A DNA stretch of 64,000 nt from Protula sp. h YS-2021 (Eukaryota; Annelida; Polychaeta; Sabellida; Serpulidae): NCBI GenBank assembly GCA_949752745.1, contig OX457031.1, positions 43,271,269 through 43,335,268 on the forward strand. Direction: 5' to 3'. Positions 1-9,784 of the stretch are shown here, in pieces. Both the position numbers and the translations under genes were made by a program. The notes beneath the pieces were generated by a model. It made no database searches, had not been told where the DNA came from, and was given only the letters and a program-made list of their open reading frames with translations. Within the stretch, counting starts at the first letter, position 1. The number at the start of each line of letters is the position of its first letter.

Positions 1-382
1 GTAGCGCGACTTGCTCATCCATCAGTAGTTTGGCATCCTGTAGATATTTTTCCTTCACAGCTTCGTACATCCGAGAGTGGGGAAAATCAGAGAGTTTTGC
101 CCTACACGGGAAACGGTATTTTGGTACAAGCGCAGTTGCACAAAACCTTCATTCTCTACAACACTAAAGGGCCTGCAAAATAATTTTTTCCATTAATTTT
201 ACACAAGTCTATTACGGCTTTATGAAAGTACATATTTGTTTAAAAAAACTGAGAATTTTATTTCGCATGCGAGGGCTAACCAACTTGTAAAGATTTAACG
301 GCTTACCTTAAATCCATTACTATTTACTTCATAAGCGCTTCAGTTATTGGAACGCCGCGAGGGGTAACTTTCTTTATGGCCC
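1..382. other. No gene seen
   Basis: AT-rich sequence with no supported ORF, RNA gene or recognisable repeat boundary. It ends at the target duplication of the first Mutator-type MITE. Confidence 0.5.
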
Positions 383-391
383 CAAAATAAG

Positions 392-885
392 TAGTCCTAG
401 ATGACTCTTGCTTCCCAGCAAGAGTCATAGTTCCTATAATATAACTTGTCATTGATCTCAATTTTTCAATCTCGGCGCACGACTGGGGCTAATGGCGTTA
501 TTTTAGAAAGGGTGCATCACATAAATAACCCAATTATAAATTATGGCGCACAATTTTTATGGTCAAATAACAATTTTGTAATGAGAAAAATAGATGTTTT
601 CTTCAGATCAGAATAAAGAATCTCCCATTATCGCCCACAACAATGAATCTGCAGTTGTAAAACCACTCTTTACTCCACTTTGGTAGTTTGGACGAGGTCG
701 AAAATAGTGCGCCAGGATACTTCTTGGTGTGCTTTTTAAGAAAAGGCATGCCACTCCGAACCTCGGTGTCCTGGAACATGCGCCGAAAGATCTAAGGCCG
801 CGAAAATTGAGATCAATGGTGATTTCTATTACAGGAACTGTGACCCTTTCTGACCTAGGAAGACAGAAAGGGTCCACTGGGACTA
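392..885 (-). mobile_element. Mutator-type MITE, copy 1 (494 bp)
   Basis: Ends are TAGTCC...GGACTA and it is flanked by a perfect 9-bp duplication caaaataag (383-391 and 886-894), the length typical of MULE insertions. Each long terminal inverted repeat (roughly 85 bp) folds into its own hairpin near the tip (GACTCTTGC...GCAAGAGTC and ACCCTTTCTG...CAGAAAGGGT). It is a reverse-orientation copy of the element at 4251-4750. Reading frames inside are incidental. Confidence 0.88.
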
Positions 886-894
886 CAAAATAAG

Positions 895-1439
895 CTGGTA
901 GTGACCGTGGATTCGCATATTTTCATGTCCGTCTAATACAATTGGCAAACGGGTATTACGGTACCTGAATTTCGCCATTTTAAGGGCTCGATTTCGAGGA
1001 GGAACTTTTAGGTAAGGTTCAGGTTTGAAACAACCAAAGTGTGAATTGGCTAATTTGGTACGAGATACTTTATTATCGCCCATTCTTCTTCATATTTTAC
1101 AATATCTATCACACAAAAAAATGATTATATAATAACTCATTGGTTACTGTGCAAAGGTTATTAACAACTGTTTTGTCTGTTACCACTAATGCCACTGGGT
1201 CTCTACTAAGGATAAATTTGCAGTGTTTTTAAACTTTCCCTCTCCTGCACGGATTGACTATATATCGATCACATTCGTTAAATAAAATATGCCCGTGATT
1301 GCGTTCGTGTTGGAAGACTCCCCTTGCTATATTTCCCTTTATGAATCCAGACGTTCCTGCTTGATGACGAGAGACGCAAATGAATACAGCCACCTCGTAT
1401 TTTGACAAAACTTAACTATAATTGTGCAGGTGCTATTTA
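895..1439. other. No gene seen between MITE and LINE relic
   Basis: AT-rich. 961-1080 contains fragments resembling the ATAARCCAAATCACACTTT terminal-repeat family (aaagtgtgaattggcta near 1040). No supported gene. Confidence 0.4.
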
Positions 1440-1840
1440 AATGAAGGAGATACAATACAACATGCAGCAAAAAACAGCTGGGAGCCGATTCCATAGACTA
1501 ATTGTTCTTGGGTAAAAATGTTAACTATTTGATTCAGACGACTAGCCTGTGAGATGAAACATCCATTTTGGTAACGAGAGGAAGAGAGCAGATAATCAGG
1601 CTTTGATATGTCACAGAGTCCAGAATGAATTTTGCAGAATGGGGATAGGTCGTGTAAAGCTCTGCAAAGTTGCAATGTGTGCCATTTCAAGACGTCAGAG
1701 ATTTTTTCAGATACATTAGAGCCCGACCAACAGTTGTAATCTTCAAGAACAAATTATGCATTCCTCTTTGAACGCGTTTAATCTGATATATGCTATGCTT
1801 GTTAATTGGACTCCATGCAAATGAGGCACATTACATGCAA
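1440..1840 (-). pseudogene. LINE reverse-transcriptase C-terminal relic
   Basis: On the minus strand a 1433-1690 frame reads WHTLQLCRALHDLSPFCKIH and then SGLCDIS. This resembles the L..L.W..L..RR...DL...YKI..GL.DI region after the RT domain in CR1/Jockey-like LINEs. Matching fragments in other frames (IKRVQRG upstream) imply frameshifts. Degenerate, with no intact ORF. Alternative: chance similarity. Confidence 0.45.
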
Positions 1841-2765
1841 GGGTTGATCTTAAGCTTCCTTGGCCTTTATGTCACAGGGTTTGAGATTTGACGACATATA
1901 ATTAATGGATTTGATGGTTTTTTAGTAATTTCATCAACATGTTCATTGAAGATAAGTTTATTGTTTAAAATAAACCAGAGCTATGTGTATCTTGTCCTTT
2001 ACTGGCATTCAGGTTGAATTGCCGTTTCTGGGACCAGCGGCCACATGGAATTATATTTTTTTTTAATGTCTTTATTGTTCAATCGGATAAATTATTATTT
2101 ATTCTCATGGCAAAAAATAAAAAATCCTTTCTTGAACTAATAAATTTTTAAAACTTTTTATAGCCAATTTAAGTTTAAAAAATGTAGAAGAAGAATTAAG
2201 TAATATTGAAAACATTTTATAAACCTTCCCTGCTGGAATAGTTTTCAGGCCTCATATAATCCCGGAAACAAATAATGTTCACCAGTTCTTTCAAGGTGAA
2301 CAGTTGGTTACCAACTTGCCCCCATTCTTTTTAGAAAATACCCATAAATGCAACACCAAGTGCATATTTTTGCTCGAACAGTTATGATTCTGTGCTTCTA
2401 GCAGGAATTGTCTGCCCTTTTTTCTTTTATTTTTTTACGAGAAGAATTAAAAAATAACTTTGAAAACCTATTGTAAAGATATGTCAGCGAATTAACATTT
2501 CAATTTGAAATTTATCAAATAACGTCAAATTCCAAACAGTGGGATTTAAACCTATTACATTTTTGTGGTTAATCAAATTTGCGGCTTCGTACTTTTTGCA
2601 TTTCGTGAGTGCTTTAAATTTTTGACCCCTTATTAAAGTTGTTACTATTTTTATTTTAATTATTATTACGTTTTTCTTACATAGCGCAAATACACATTGA
2701 TCTATGACCATAACATAAAATATAACTTAAAATAAAAGGAAATAAGATACACGATACAATTAAGG
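1841..2765. other. No gene seen
   Basis: AT-rich, low-complexity sequence without supported coding content. It may include decayed LINE sequence between the two relics, but nothing is recognisable. Confidence 0.4.
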
Positions 2766-3060
2766 ACTAGTGGCTAATACTGTATTCTTGTTTAAAAAGA
2801 TCAAATTTTAGTTTTGATTTAAAAACAGATAACGATGTGGCCTCTTATATGTGACATGGAAGATTGTTCCAGATTTTTTGGTGCTGCTGCATGAAATGAT
2901 CTGTCACCACCGTACTTTAATCGAGTTCGCAGTACTTGTAGTGTTCGCGCCTCACTTGAACGAAGTCTTCGACGTTGATCTTTCCAAGACAGTAAAGCCT
3001 TGAGATATTCCGGCGCCATGTCATGGAGACATTTGTATGCGTACGTCAAGTTGTAACGAA
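2766..3060 (-). pseudogene. Non-LTR retrotransposon (LINE) 3'-end relic
   Basis: The minus strand encodes TYAYKCLHDMAPEYLKALLS, a basic segment, then KYGGDRSFHAAAPK. This is the standard C-terminal signature of CR1/L2/Jockey-type LINE polymerases (lHglAPeYL...RLR...RTRLK.YGDRSF..AAPKlWN.LP). After about 2870 the homology continues in another frame (FKSKLKFDLFKQEYS then stop), so at least one frameshift is present. The 5' part is missing. Confidence 0.7.
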
Positions 3061-4241
3061 TAATAGTCTCCTTCCCTCACCCGCCCTGGTTTACTTGTTA
3101 CCATAACAACACTCTGACTCCACCATTAAAAATGCATTATGAAAAGTTAAACAGAAAAATTCTACTGTAGCATTTTGAAAAGGGGAGGGCAATTTGTTAC
3201 TCTATCATGTATCAAAGGATCAAATGCTCATCATGAAAAGAGAATCAAGCCATCATGCATCAGGGTCAACAAGGGGACGTAATACAACTTCCAACACCGT
3301 CAGTTCAACATGATCGAATGCGACATTCTCTTGTCGTAAATTCTTATAATTCAGTTCGTTAAGAGAATAAAACAGGGGACACTATTGCTATCATTACTAT
3401 TGGGATGTCGTATTTGTGTATTTTTGCTATGTACCGCTGATTGCGATATTTTCTTGACGCAAGTCCTCATAAAATCCTAAAAAAATGAGGTCATAAAAAT
3501 AAAAGAGGAAAAATTTCGTTAAATATGTACAGGTGTCATACACGTGTGTCTTTGTTATCCAATGCTTTAGTGTGTCTACTGCCAATTGCTGCTGCTTTAG
3601 ATACAATCATTTAAGAGGCTACAGGAATTCTGTTCCATCCTCAAAACAGGGCCTTGTGTCTTCACTACAACTACAACAATAATAATCGCAAAATCTATGT
3701 TTTATTTTATTTATGTATTTAACAAATAAATAACACATGCTTTTCTTTGCAGATTACAAGCGAAAAGTACAAATGATGAGATGACTTCAATTATTTTCCA
3801 AGCAGTATGTCTCAGACAAAATGTTACCAAAATCTGATAATATTTGCAAACGATCAGTGATTAGCCACACCCAGAAAGAAACGAAAGGATCGAAAAGTCA
3901 ACATTCAACAAACCATATGTTTGTGTAATGAAATGATAAATATGTGTGGTGTTGATGCTATTTGGACTCTAACATCTCTCTGTGATGTTTTTAATTCCTG
4001 TAGACCGTGATTTGTCATGCTTTGACAAATTCAAGCGATAAAAGGAGATTCTCGGTATGGAAAGTCTTCTACGAAAGGTAAGAGTACACATACTCGCACA
4101 TAAAACAAACCTTTCACAGTTTCGATTGTACAGGCTTAGTGGATGAAATTTTTAGAATCCAAAATGAACATGAAATATCAAGAAAAAATTGAAGAAAATA
4201 TATGAAATGTAGTCTTTGTCATGGCAGGTGTACGAGTGCGA
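3061..4241. other. No gene seen
   Basis: AT-rich spacer between the LINE relic and the second Mutator-type MITE. No coding signal, tandem array or inverted repeat noticed. Confidence 0.4.
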
Positions 4242-4250
4242 GGTCAAACC

Positions 4251-4750
4251 TAGTCCCAGTGGACCCTTTCTGTCTTCCTAGGTCAGAAAGGGTCACAGTT
4301 CCTGTAATAGAAATCACCATTGATCTCAATTTTCGCGGCTCTAGATCTTTCGGCGCATGTTCCAGGACGCCGAGGTTCGGAGTGGCATGCCTTTTCTTAA
4401 AAAGCACCACACTGAGAAGTATCCTGGCGCACTATTTTCGACCTCGTCCAAACTACCAAAGTGGAGTAAAGAGTGGTTTTACAACTGCAGATTCATTGTT
4501 GTTGTGGGCGATAATGGGAGATTCTTTATTCTGATCTGAAGAAAACATCTATTTTTCTCATTACAAAATTGCTATTTGACCATAAAAATTGTGCGGCATA
4601 ATTTATAATTGGGTTATTTATGTGATACACCCTTTCTAAAATAACGCCATTAGCCCCAGTCGTGCGCCGAGATTGAAAAATTGAGATCAATGACAAGTTA
4701 TATTATAGGAACTATGACTCTGGCTGGGAAGCAAGAGTCATCTAGGACTA
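4251..4750 (+). mobile_element. Mutator-type MITE, copy 2 (500 bp)
   Basis: Ends are TAGTCC...GGACTA, with a perfect 9-bp target duplication ggtcaaacc (4242-4250 and 4751-4759). It is homologous along its full length to 392-885 in inverted orientation, with a few substitutions and short indels. The terminal repeats carry hairpins (ACCCTTTCTG/CAGAAAGGGT at the left tip). The overlapping frames at 4202-4534 are not genes. Confidence 0.9.
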
Positions 4751-4764
4751 GGTCAAACCTTACG

Positions 4765-5126
4765 ATAAACCAAATCACACTTTGGGTGTTTCGAATAAAA
4801 TGCGCAAGTATTTTGAATTTTGAATGCGAGGGAACCGGGTAAAAAATGAAAGAAATGAAAGAAAAATATAGACGAAATCTCGCAAAAACAGCATATACTC
4901 GGAACATAAAAGAAATTGAAACTTGAAACTATTTCTTAAAGCCTTTACTACATTTTTAAAACAGCATGCGGGTTGTTAAAAACCCGACTGATCTTTGATG
5001 CAAGAGAAATTTGGCATTTAGGCGAAATCTCTCTATCATTTCTTTAATTTTTTACCCTGTTATTTTTATTCGAAACAAAATTTTTGTACATTTTATCGGG
5101 AACGCCCAAAGTGTGATTTGGGTTAT
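4765..5126. mobile_element. Short inverted-repeat element, ATAARCCAAATCACACTTT family
   Basis: Left end ataaaccaaatcacacttt (4765-4783) and right end aaagtgtgatttgggttat (5108-5126) are inverted copies with one mismatch. The interior is AT-rich and non-coding. Related ends occur at 54364-54705, 60026-60044 and 62297-62315. No clear target duplication. Confidence 0.65.
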
Positions 5127-5377
5127 TGACACATTAGTCAGTTTGCTTTTTTTTTTAATAATATATAATAATTGACAACTGTGAGTAGAACATTATGTGG
5201 AAATGGGAAAAATGTAAACAATAGTAATTTTAGTAAAGCCTAAAATCTTTCTAAACCGTCTTCATTAAAATGTAATAACTGCCTATTGAAATGCTAAATT
5301 GTATTATAAAAGTTTCGCCTTTGGAGAAAAATATTTCACTTGCAGATGTTGTTGTCCAACAGCCGATCTCTACAGAG

Positions 5378-6244
5378 CAGGGTTGGCATGTTTCTTCCAT
5401 TGAGGGAAAAAACCATGGTTTTTTCCGAATTTTTTTCCCATAGGGAAGAAATACTTTCTTCCCTCCAATTTCAGGGAAGAAATGGAAGAAACCTTAAAAG
5501 GTGTAATATTTGGAATTTCTTTCAAATAATTTGCTTAGGCTGCACTCGGAGTAATTCTTAAATAGGTGCGAATTCACATATCAAATTTCTATGTAATAAA
5601 AATAGGATTAATAGGAATTAGATAAAGGGTCGTGGGTACCATCACCTCCACATTTTATGTACTTCGGAAACATGTGCAATTTTGCGCGCCGCGATTTGGA
5701 AAGGGACGCGAATCCACATCTTTTTCTTTCTTGTAAAGAAAACAAAGGTTACAAGAATCCACACATAAACATGCCAATGATGATTATAGAAATTTGACTC
5801 ATGTTTCAATGTGTGTTGGAAAGCTGGTTACGCTGTAATAGCCTGAGTACTTTTGGACTAGTGTTTATACTTTGACTTTGTGTATGAGAAATTAGTGTAT
5901 CATTTTGTTTGCTCTTAATGTGCCAGTGAAAAGGTTGTGTTTACCTTAAATAGGGGGATTAAGTATAAGATTAAAAGGGTATAAGAAAAGGTGTTGCGGG
6001 AGCACATTTGCAAAGCACATGGTATTATATCAGAAACTTAAGAACACACTAAATATTGGTTCTGTAAAATCAATAAATAGATAGTACGTTGCATTTATGT
6101 TTTCTGGCCAAAGTAGTTTATTCCCACTTTCTTCCTTTTCTTCCCGGAAGAAATATATTTCTTCCCGTTTTTTCCCAGTTTCTTCCCAATTTCTTCCCAG
6201 GGAAGGGAAGAATTACCTTTCTTCCCGGAAGAAAACCAACCCTG
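5378..6244. mobile_element. hAT-type MITE (867 bp) with 8-bp target duplication
   Basis: Ends CAGGGTTGG...CCAACCCTG, flanked by a perfect 8-bp duplication ctacagag (5370-5377 and 6245-6252). An 8-bp duplication with CAGGG termini is characteristic of hAT transposons. The subterminal regions are packed with short ggaagaa/cttccc motifs on opposite strands. No transposase frame, so non-autonomous. Confidence 0.88.
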
Positions 6245-6252
6245 CTACAGAG

Positions 6253-8005
6253 AATCGGCCTGTTGTGTATGACACCTTTTTACTCCGCATACCCGCTGGG
6301 GATTCGCCCAAAATAGTTCTCATAAAGGAGAGGAATCACTTTTTTAAAAATAAAATAAAATATAGATTTTAGTGACTTGGGCACTCATATTGACCTTTTT
6401 CACCAATGTGCGCGAGTACTCAACACTGAGGGATGCACAGTACGCTTAGACAGACAGAAATATCCATCCGCTCTGTGTTTATACATAACAGAGAGATCTC
6501 GTTAGAGATCAGCTGTTATATAACCACGGCTTGCAGATAGTTTCAAACTGCCAGTTGTTTTAGCATCTTGACTGACAATCTCGAGTTTGTAACTAAGACC
6601 ACATTTCTATTAGATATGTAGGGCTTACTCGAATCTGGGCGATGACAAGAACAAATGCTTCTTAGCAATTGTCGGATGGAGTAGTTGAAATTATATACAA
6701 TTTCAACGATTTTTTTGCATTTCTGTTGAAGTGTAGCTTCGGTGAAAGTGACGATGACCGGGAATTCAAAAGCACGTACTTTTATGTTTTTGTTGACTTC
6801 CTGCTACCATTGGTGTTTAGTAAGTGCAATTTTTTTCTGTCTAAAGTTTGATGAGAAAAGCGGCACAATTCCAGGATTCAGTCAAGATATACAGACAATC
6901 TGGCAGTTTCGGACGAACTAACTTGCAAAAGGGCCATTTAAAAAGCATTTTATGTACATATCCATGGGCACAATATATCGCTCCCTCGTTTAACGGCGCA
7001 GGAAAATTTTAATCCCAAACAAGCTCTACATCTGTTCCAAAGTGATATTTTATATTTTTCTCCACAGACTCCCACACGTATTTAGCCCACTCCCCCCCCC
7101 CCCCCCACTAAAACTGGAGTCACGTCATTTACCGTGGAATCCGTGAAATTTTGCAAAGAAATTATAGTGAACCTGGAACTTTTGTTATAAAAATAGACGA
7201 ACTCGTGCAGTGGTGAATATATTTGTAGCTTATTTATATTTCGTTGTTGGGTAAGTGACTTCGGTGATCAACTAATAGACTATTGCCTCCTGTTTTTGTT
7301 AAATCGAGGGGGAAACCCGAAATCGGCAAGGGTACAAGAAGTGGCGATGAAATGTAACAAGTCAAAACCTTAACAACTCTCACAAAACGTAAAAGATTCA
7401 TAAACTTTCTTTGTTAAAATGTAATTTTCCACTAAAGGGATTATAAAATTTTTCTCTTTGAATAAAATTTTATACAATAAAAGGAACCTTTTAACATAGA
7501 ATTTGTTGACATATCGCTGGCGGGCATCATATATAGCTGTTTTTGTTTTTGTTCATTCTTTGAACAAAGACAGCTTGGGGATTATATTTATAAACTTTAG
7601 GACTCAGGATATAGAAACGCCTCGTGTCCGTCCGTCTGTCCGTTATCACTTATGTCCAGGCCATATCTCCGTAACCGTTGATCGCAGGCATATCATACCT
7701 TTGGGAATGAAAGAATATATAATGTAGTTTTGCAACGTCAGGTCAAATTTTGATTTCATCGAAAAATGTAAAAATTATGGACTTTTGAAATGTTTGGACT
7801 TAGTCGTTTACTTAGGGTACGTGTTCTTCTCCGTGACCATACGGCGCGGCCGGGGATGTGCAATCTACGATTGTCTTGTTATGTATAAGACTTTTCTACA
7901 CACAGGCGAACTCAAGCAAGCATTGTACCAACGCAGACAAGTAATTTTTGAACTCAGAATTATAATAATGAGAATTTTTTAAGATATAGTAGTCTTTCGG
8001 GAGCA
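6253..8005. repeat. Repeat-derived, non-coding stretch
   Basis: No supported gene. 7092-7108 is a run of C. 7560-7760 carries the gtccgtccgtctgtccg run and a following AT-rich segment that looks like the head of a dispersed invertebrate repeat. Boundaries are unclear. Confidence 0.4.
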
Positions 8006-9377
8006 AGACAACTCACCCAAAAACCAACTTACCCAAAAAATCCTTGGACAACTCACCCAAAATCTTGGACGACTCACCCAAAATTTTGGACAACTCACCC
8101 AATAATTTTGGACGACTCACCCAAAATTTTGGACAACTCACCCAAAGTCTTGGACGACTCACCCAAAAAAATATTTTATCATTTAACCGCAAATAAGTCA
8201 GCGTTTTTCTTTCGATAATTAAACTTGCATAATTTTCGGTGAACAGATATTTAATTGCAATTTTTGCTAAATGCAAATCGCTCGGAGTCGCTCGTGTTAA
8301 TCCTAATAGTGTGACACATAGAAGCTGAAAAGTAATTATGAAGTACAGTTAACTAAACAATGGCCTGTCACCACAGTTCAGCTCGAAGTCGCTTAACTCC
8401 TGAGGTGAACAGCTTATTAGTGATTCCCGATCTAATGAAACGTTTTGACCCCCAAACAAATCGACCCCCGGTCGATTTGTTTTGGGAAAGCCCGCCATAC
8501 CAAACAGACCTCCCCTATAATAAAATGACCCCCTCCAAATAATCATGTTTAAATATAAAATGGAAGTAAAAAAGGTGCATATGGTTTTTAAATACTATTT
8601 TAAGCATTTTTTTCTACCTCTTGATGTAGAAAATTATTATTTTGCGCCTTTGAAATGCCATTATTGAGCTTCGACAGATTTTTTGGGGACTGTATGTTAG
8701 TGGTGTTTGAAGTGTTTTCGTGTTTGAAAATGTAGATTTTAGTTGCTAAATAAATTGTTATTCATGGATGTAGTTTTTATTTCAATTAAAGAAACTAATA
8801 AGGTGGCCATATGTGAAAAGAAATAACGAAATCAACAAAAAATAAGAGGGTTAAAACATTTCAGGGGGGTCTGTTTGTTTTACAACAAATCGACAGGGGG
8901 GTCGATTTATTTTGGGGGTCAAAACGTTTCCTTACACCGGGGTCGTTCAGCCAGAGGGCCTCTTATTTGTGGGAATATTAATGAGATTTGTCCGGAGTCG
9001 TGCACCGAATGACGTTATGACTGAATAAACTAACTTTTCTCGTATTAAATGCATTTGAGATCTGTATTGATATGTAGTTACACACTTTAATGAACGAATG
9101 TTTCACTTAAATAAAAGTTTTACTTAAATTTTAGTCATTTTGATGTTGTTGCTAACTTCAAATACAAATTTAGCTAGGGGAAAAGATGCAGCCTGAATTG
9201 TAAACATCAATAAAATATTTTTAAAAGTCTCTTATAAACATTTCACACCGTCTTGTAAAATTGGGTGAGTCGTCCAAAACATTTGGGTGAGTCGTCCAAA
9301 ACATTTGGGTGAGTCGTCCAAAGGTTTTGGGTGAGTTGGTCATGTTTTGGGTGAGTTGGTTTTTGGGTGAGTTGTCT
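8006..9377. mobile_element. 1.37 kb element whose inverted termini are tandem repeats
   Basis: The left end is a run of about six to eight units of roughly 24 bp, core ttggacgactcaccca (8006-8170). The right end is the inverse, core tgggtgagtcgtccaaa (9263-9377). The outermost bases agacaac/gttgtct are inverted. The centre holds a nested MITE (8437-8930). No transposase frame and no clear target duplication. Superfamily not assigned. Confidence 0.7.
8437..8930. mobile_element. Nested MITE (494 bp) with gaaacgttttgaccccc ends
   Basis: Left end gaaacgttttgaccccc (from 8437) and right end gggggtcaaaacgtttc (to 8930) are perfect inverted repeats. Inward, aaatcgaccccc-type palindromes and a cagaccccc block recur in inverted order on both sides, giving subterminal repeats of about 80 bp. 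It is non-coding and splits the 8006-9377 element. Confidence 0.75.
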
Positions 9378-9780
9378 GACATCCTTTCAAAAGAGCCTAA
9401 CAAGAGTGCTACGTATGACTAGAAAAACATATTTGGTTTCTGCGGCATATTGTTGTAGTGCGGTATATTTTCGCACGAGGAAACAAAATTCTATCGACCG
9501 AACACTTTCGGGCAGCACCTCGTCGAATATAGCGAAGTGTAGGTGGTGCTTCCTGGTCGAGTCTTTGAAAATATATTAAATGTGACATACCTATGCATAT
9601 CTACAGGATAAAACCAATGAAGCCTAATCGACAGTGCAGACAGTGAAATCGTCAGTTGAATGGCTGAGACGTTTAGAGTGCATTTATCTGGAGACAAAGC
9701 TTTGTTCTATGTCGGTGAACAGCAAACGGAGGCCATGGTATAATGTTTTGCAACTTGAGCTTGGAAAATATGTGACGAGA
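9378..9780. other. No gene seen
   Basis: Non-repetitive by eye. Short frames are open by chance and have no recognisable protein similarity. Confidence 0.35.
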
Positions 9781-9784
9781 ATAG

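Noticed and set aside
4202..4534. 110-codon plus-strand frame as a gene
   Set aside because: It is inside the Mutator-type MITE; the inverted copy at 608-877 carries the same frame with indels.
6669..6851. Candidate first PPIP5K exon (acidic GESDDDREF)
   Set aside because: There is no donor in a compatible phase with good context and no resemblance to known N termini.
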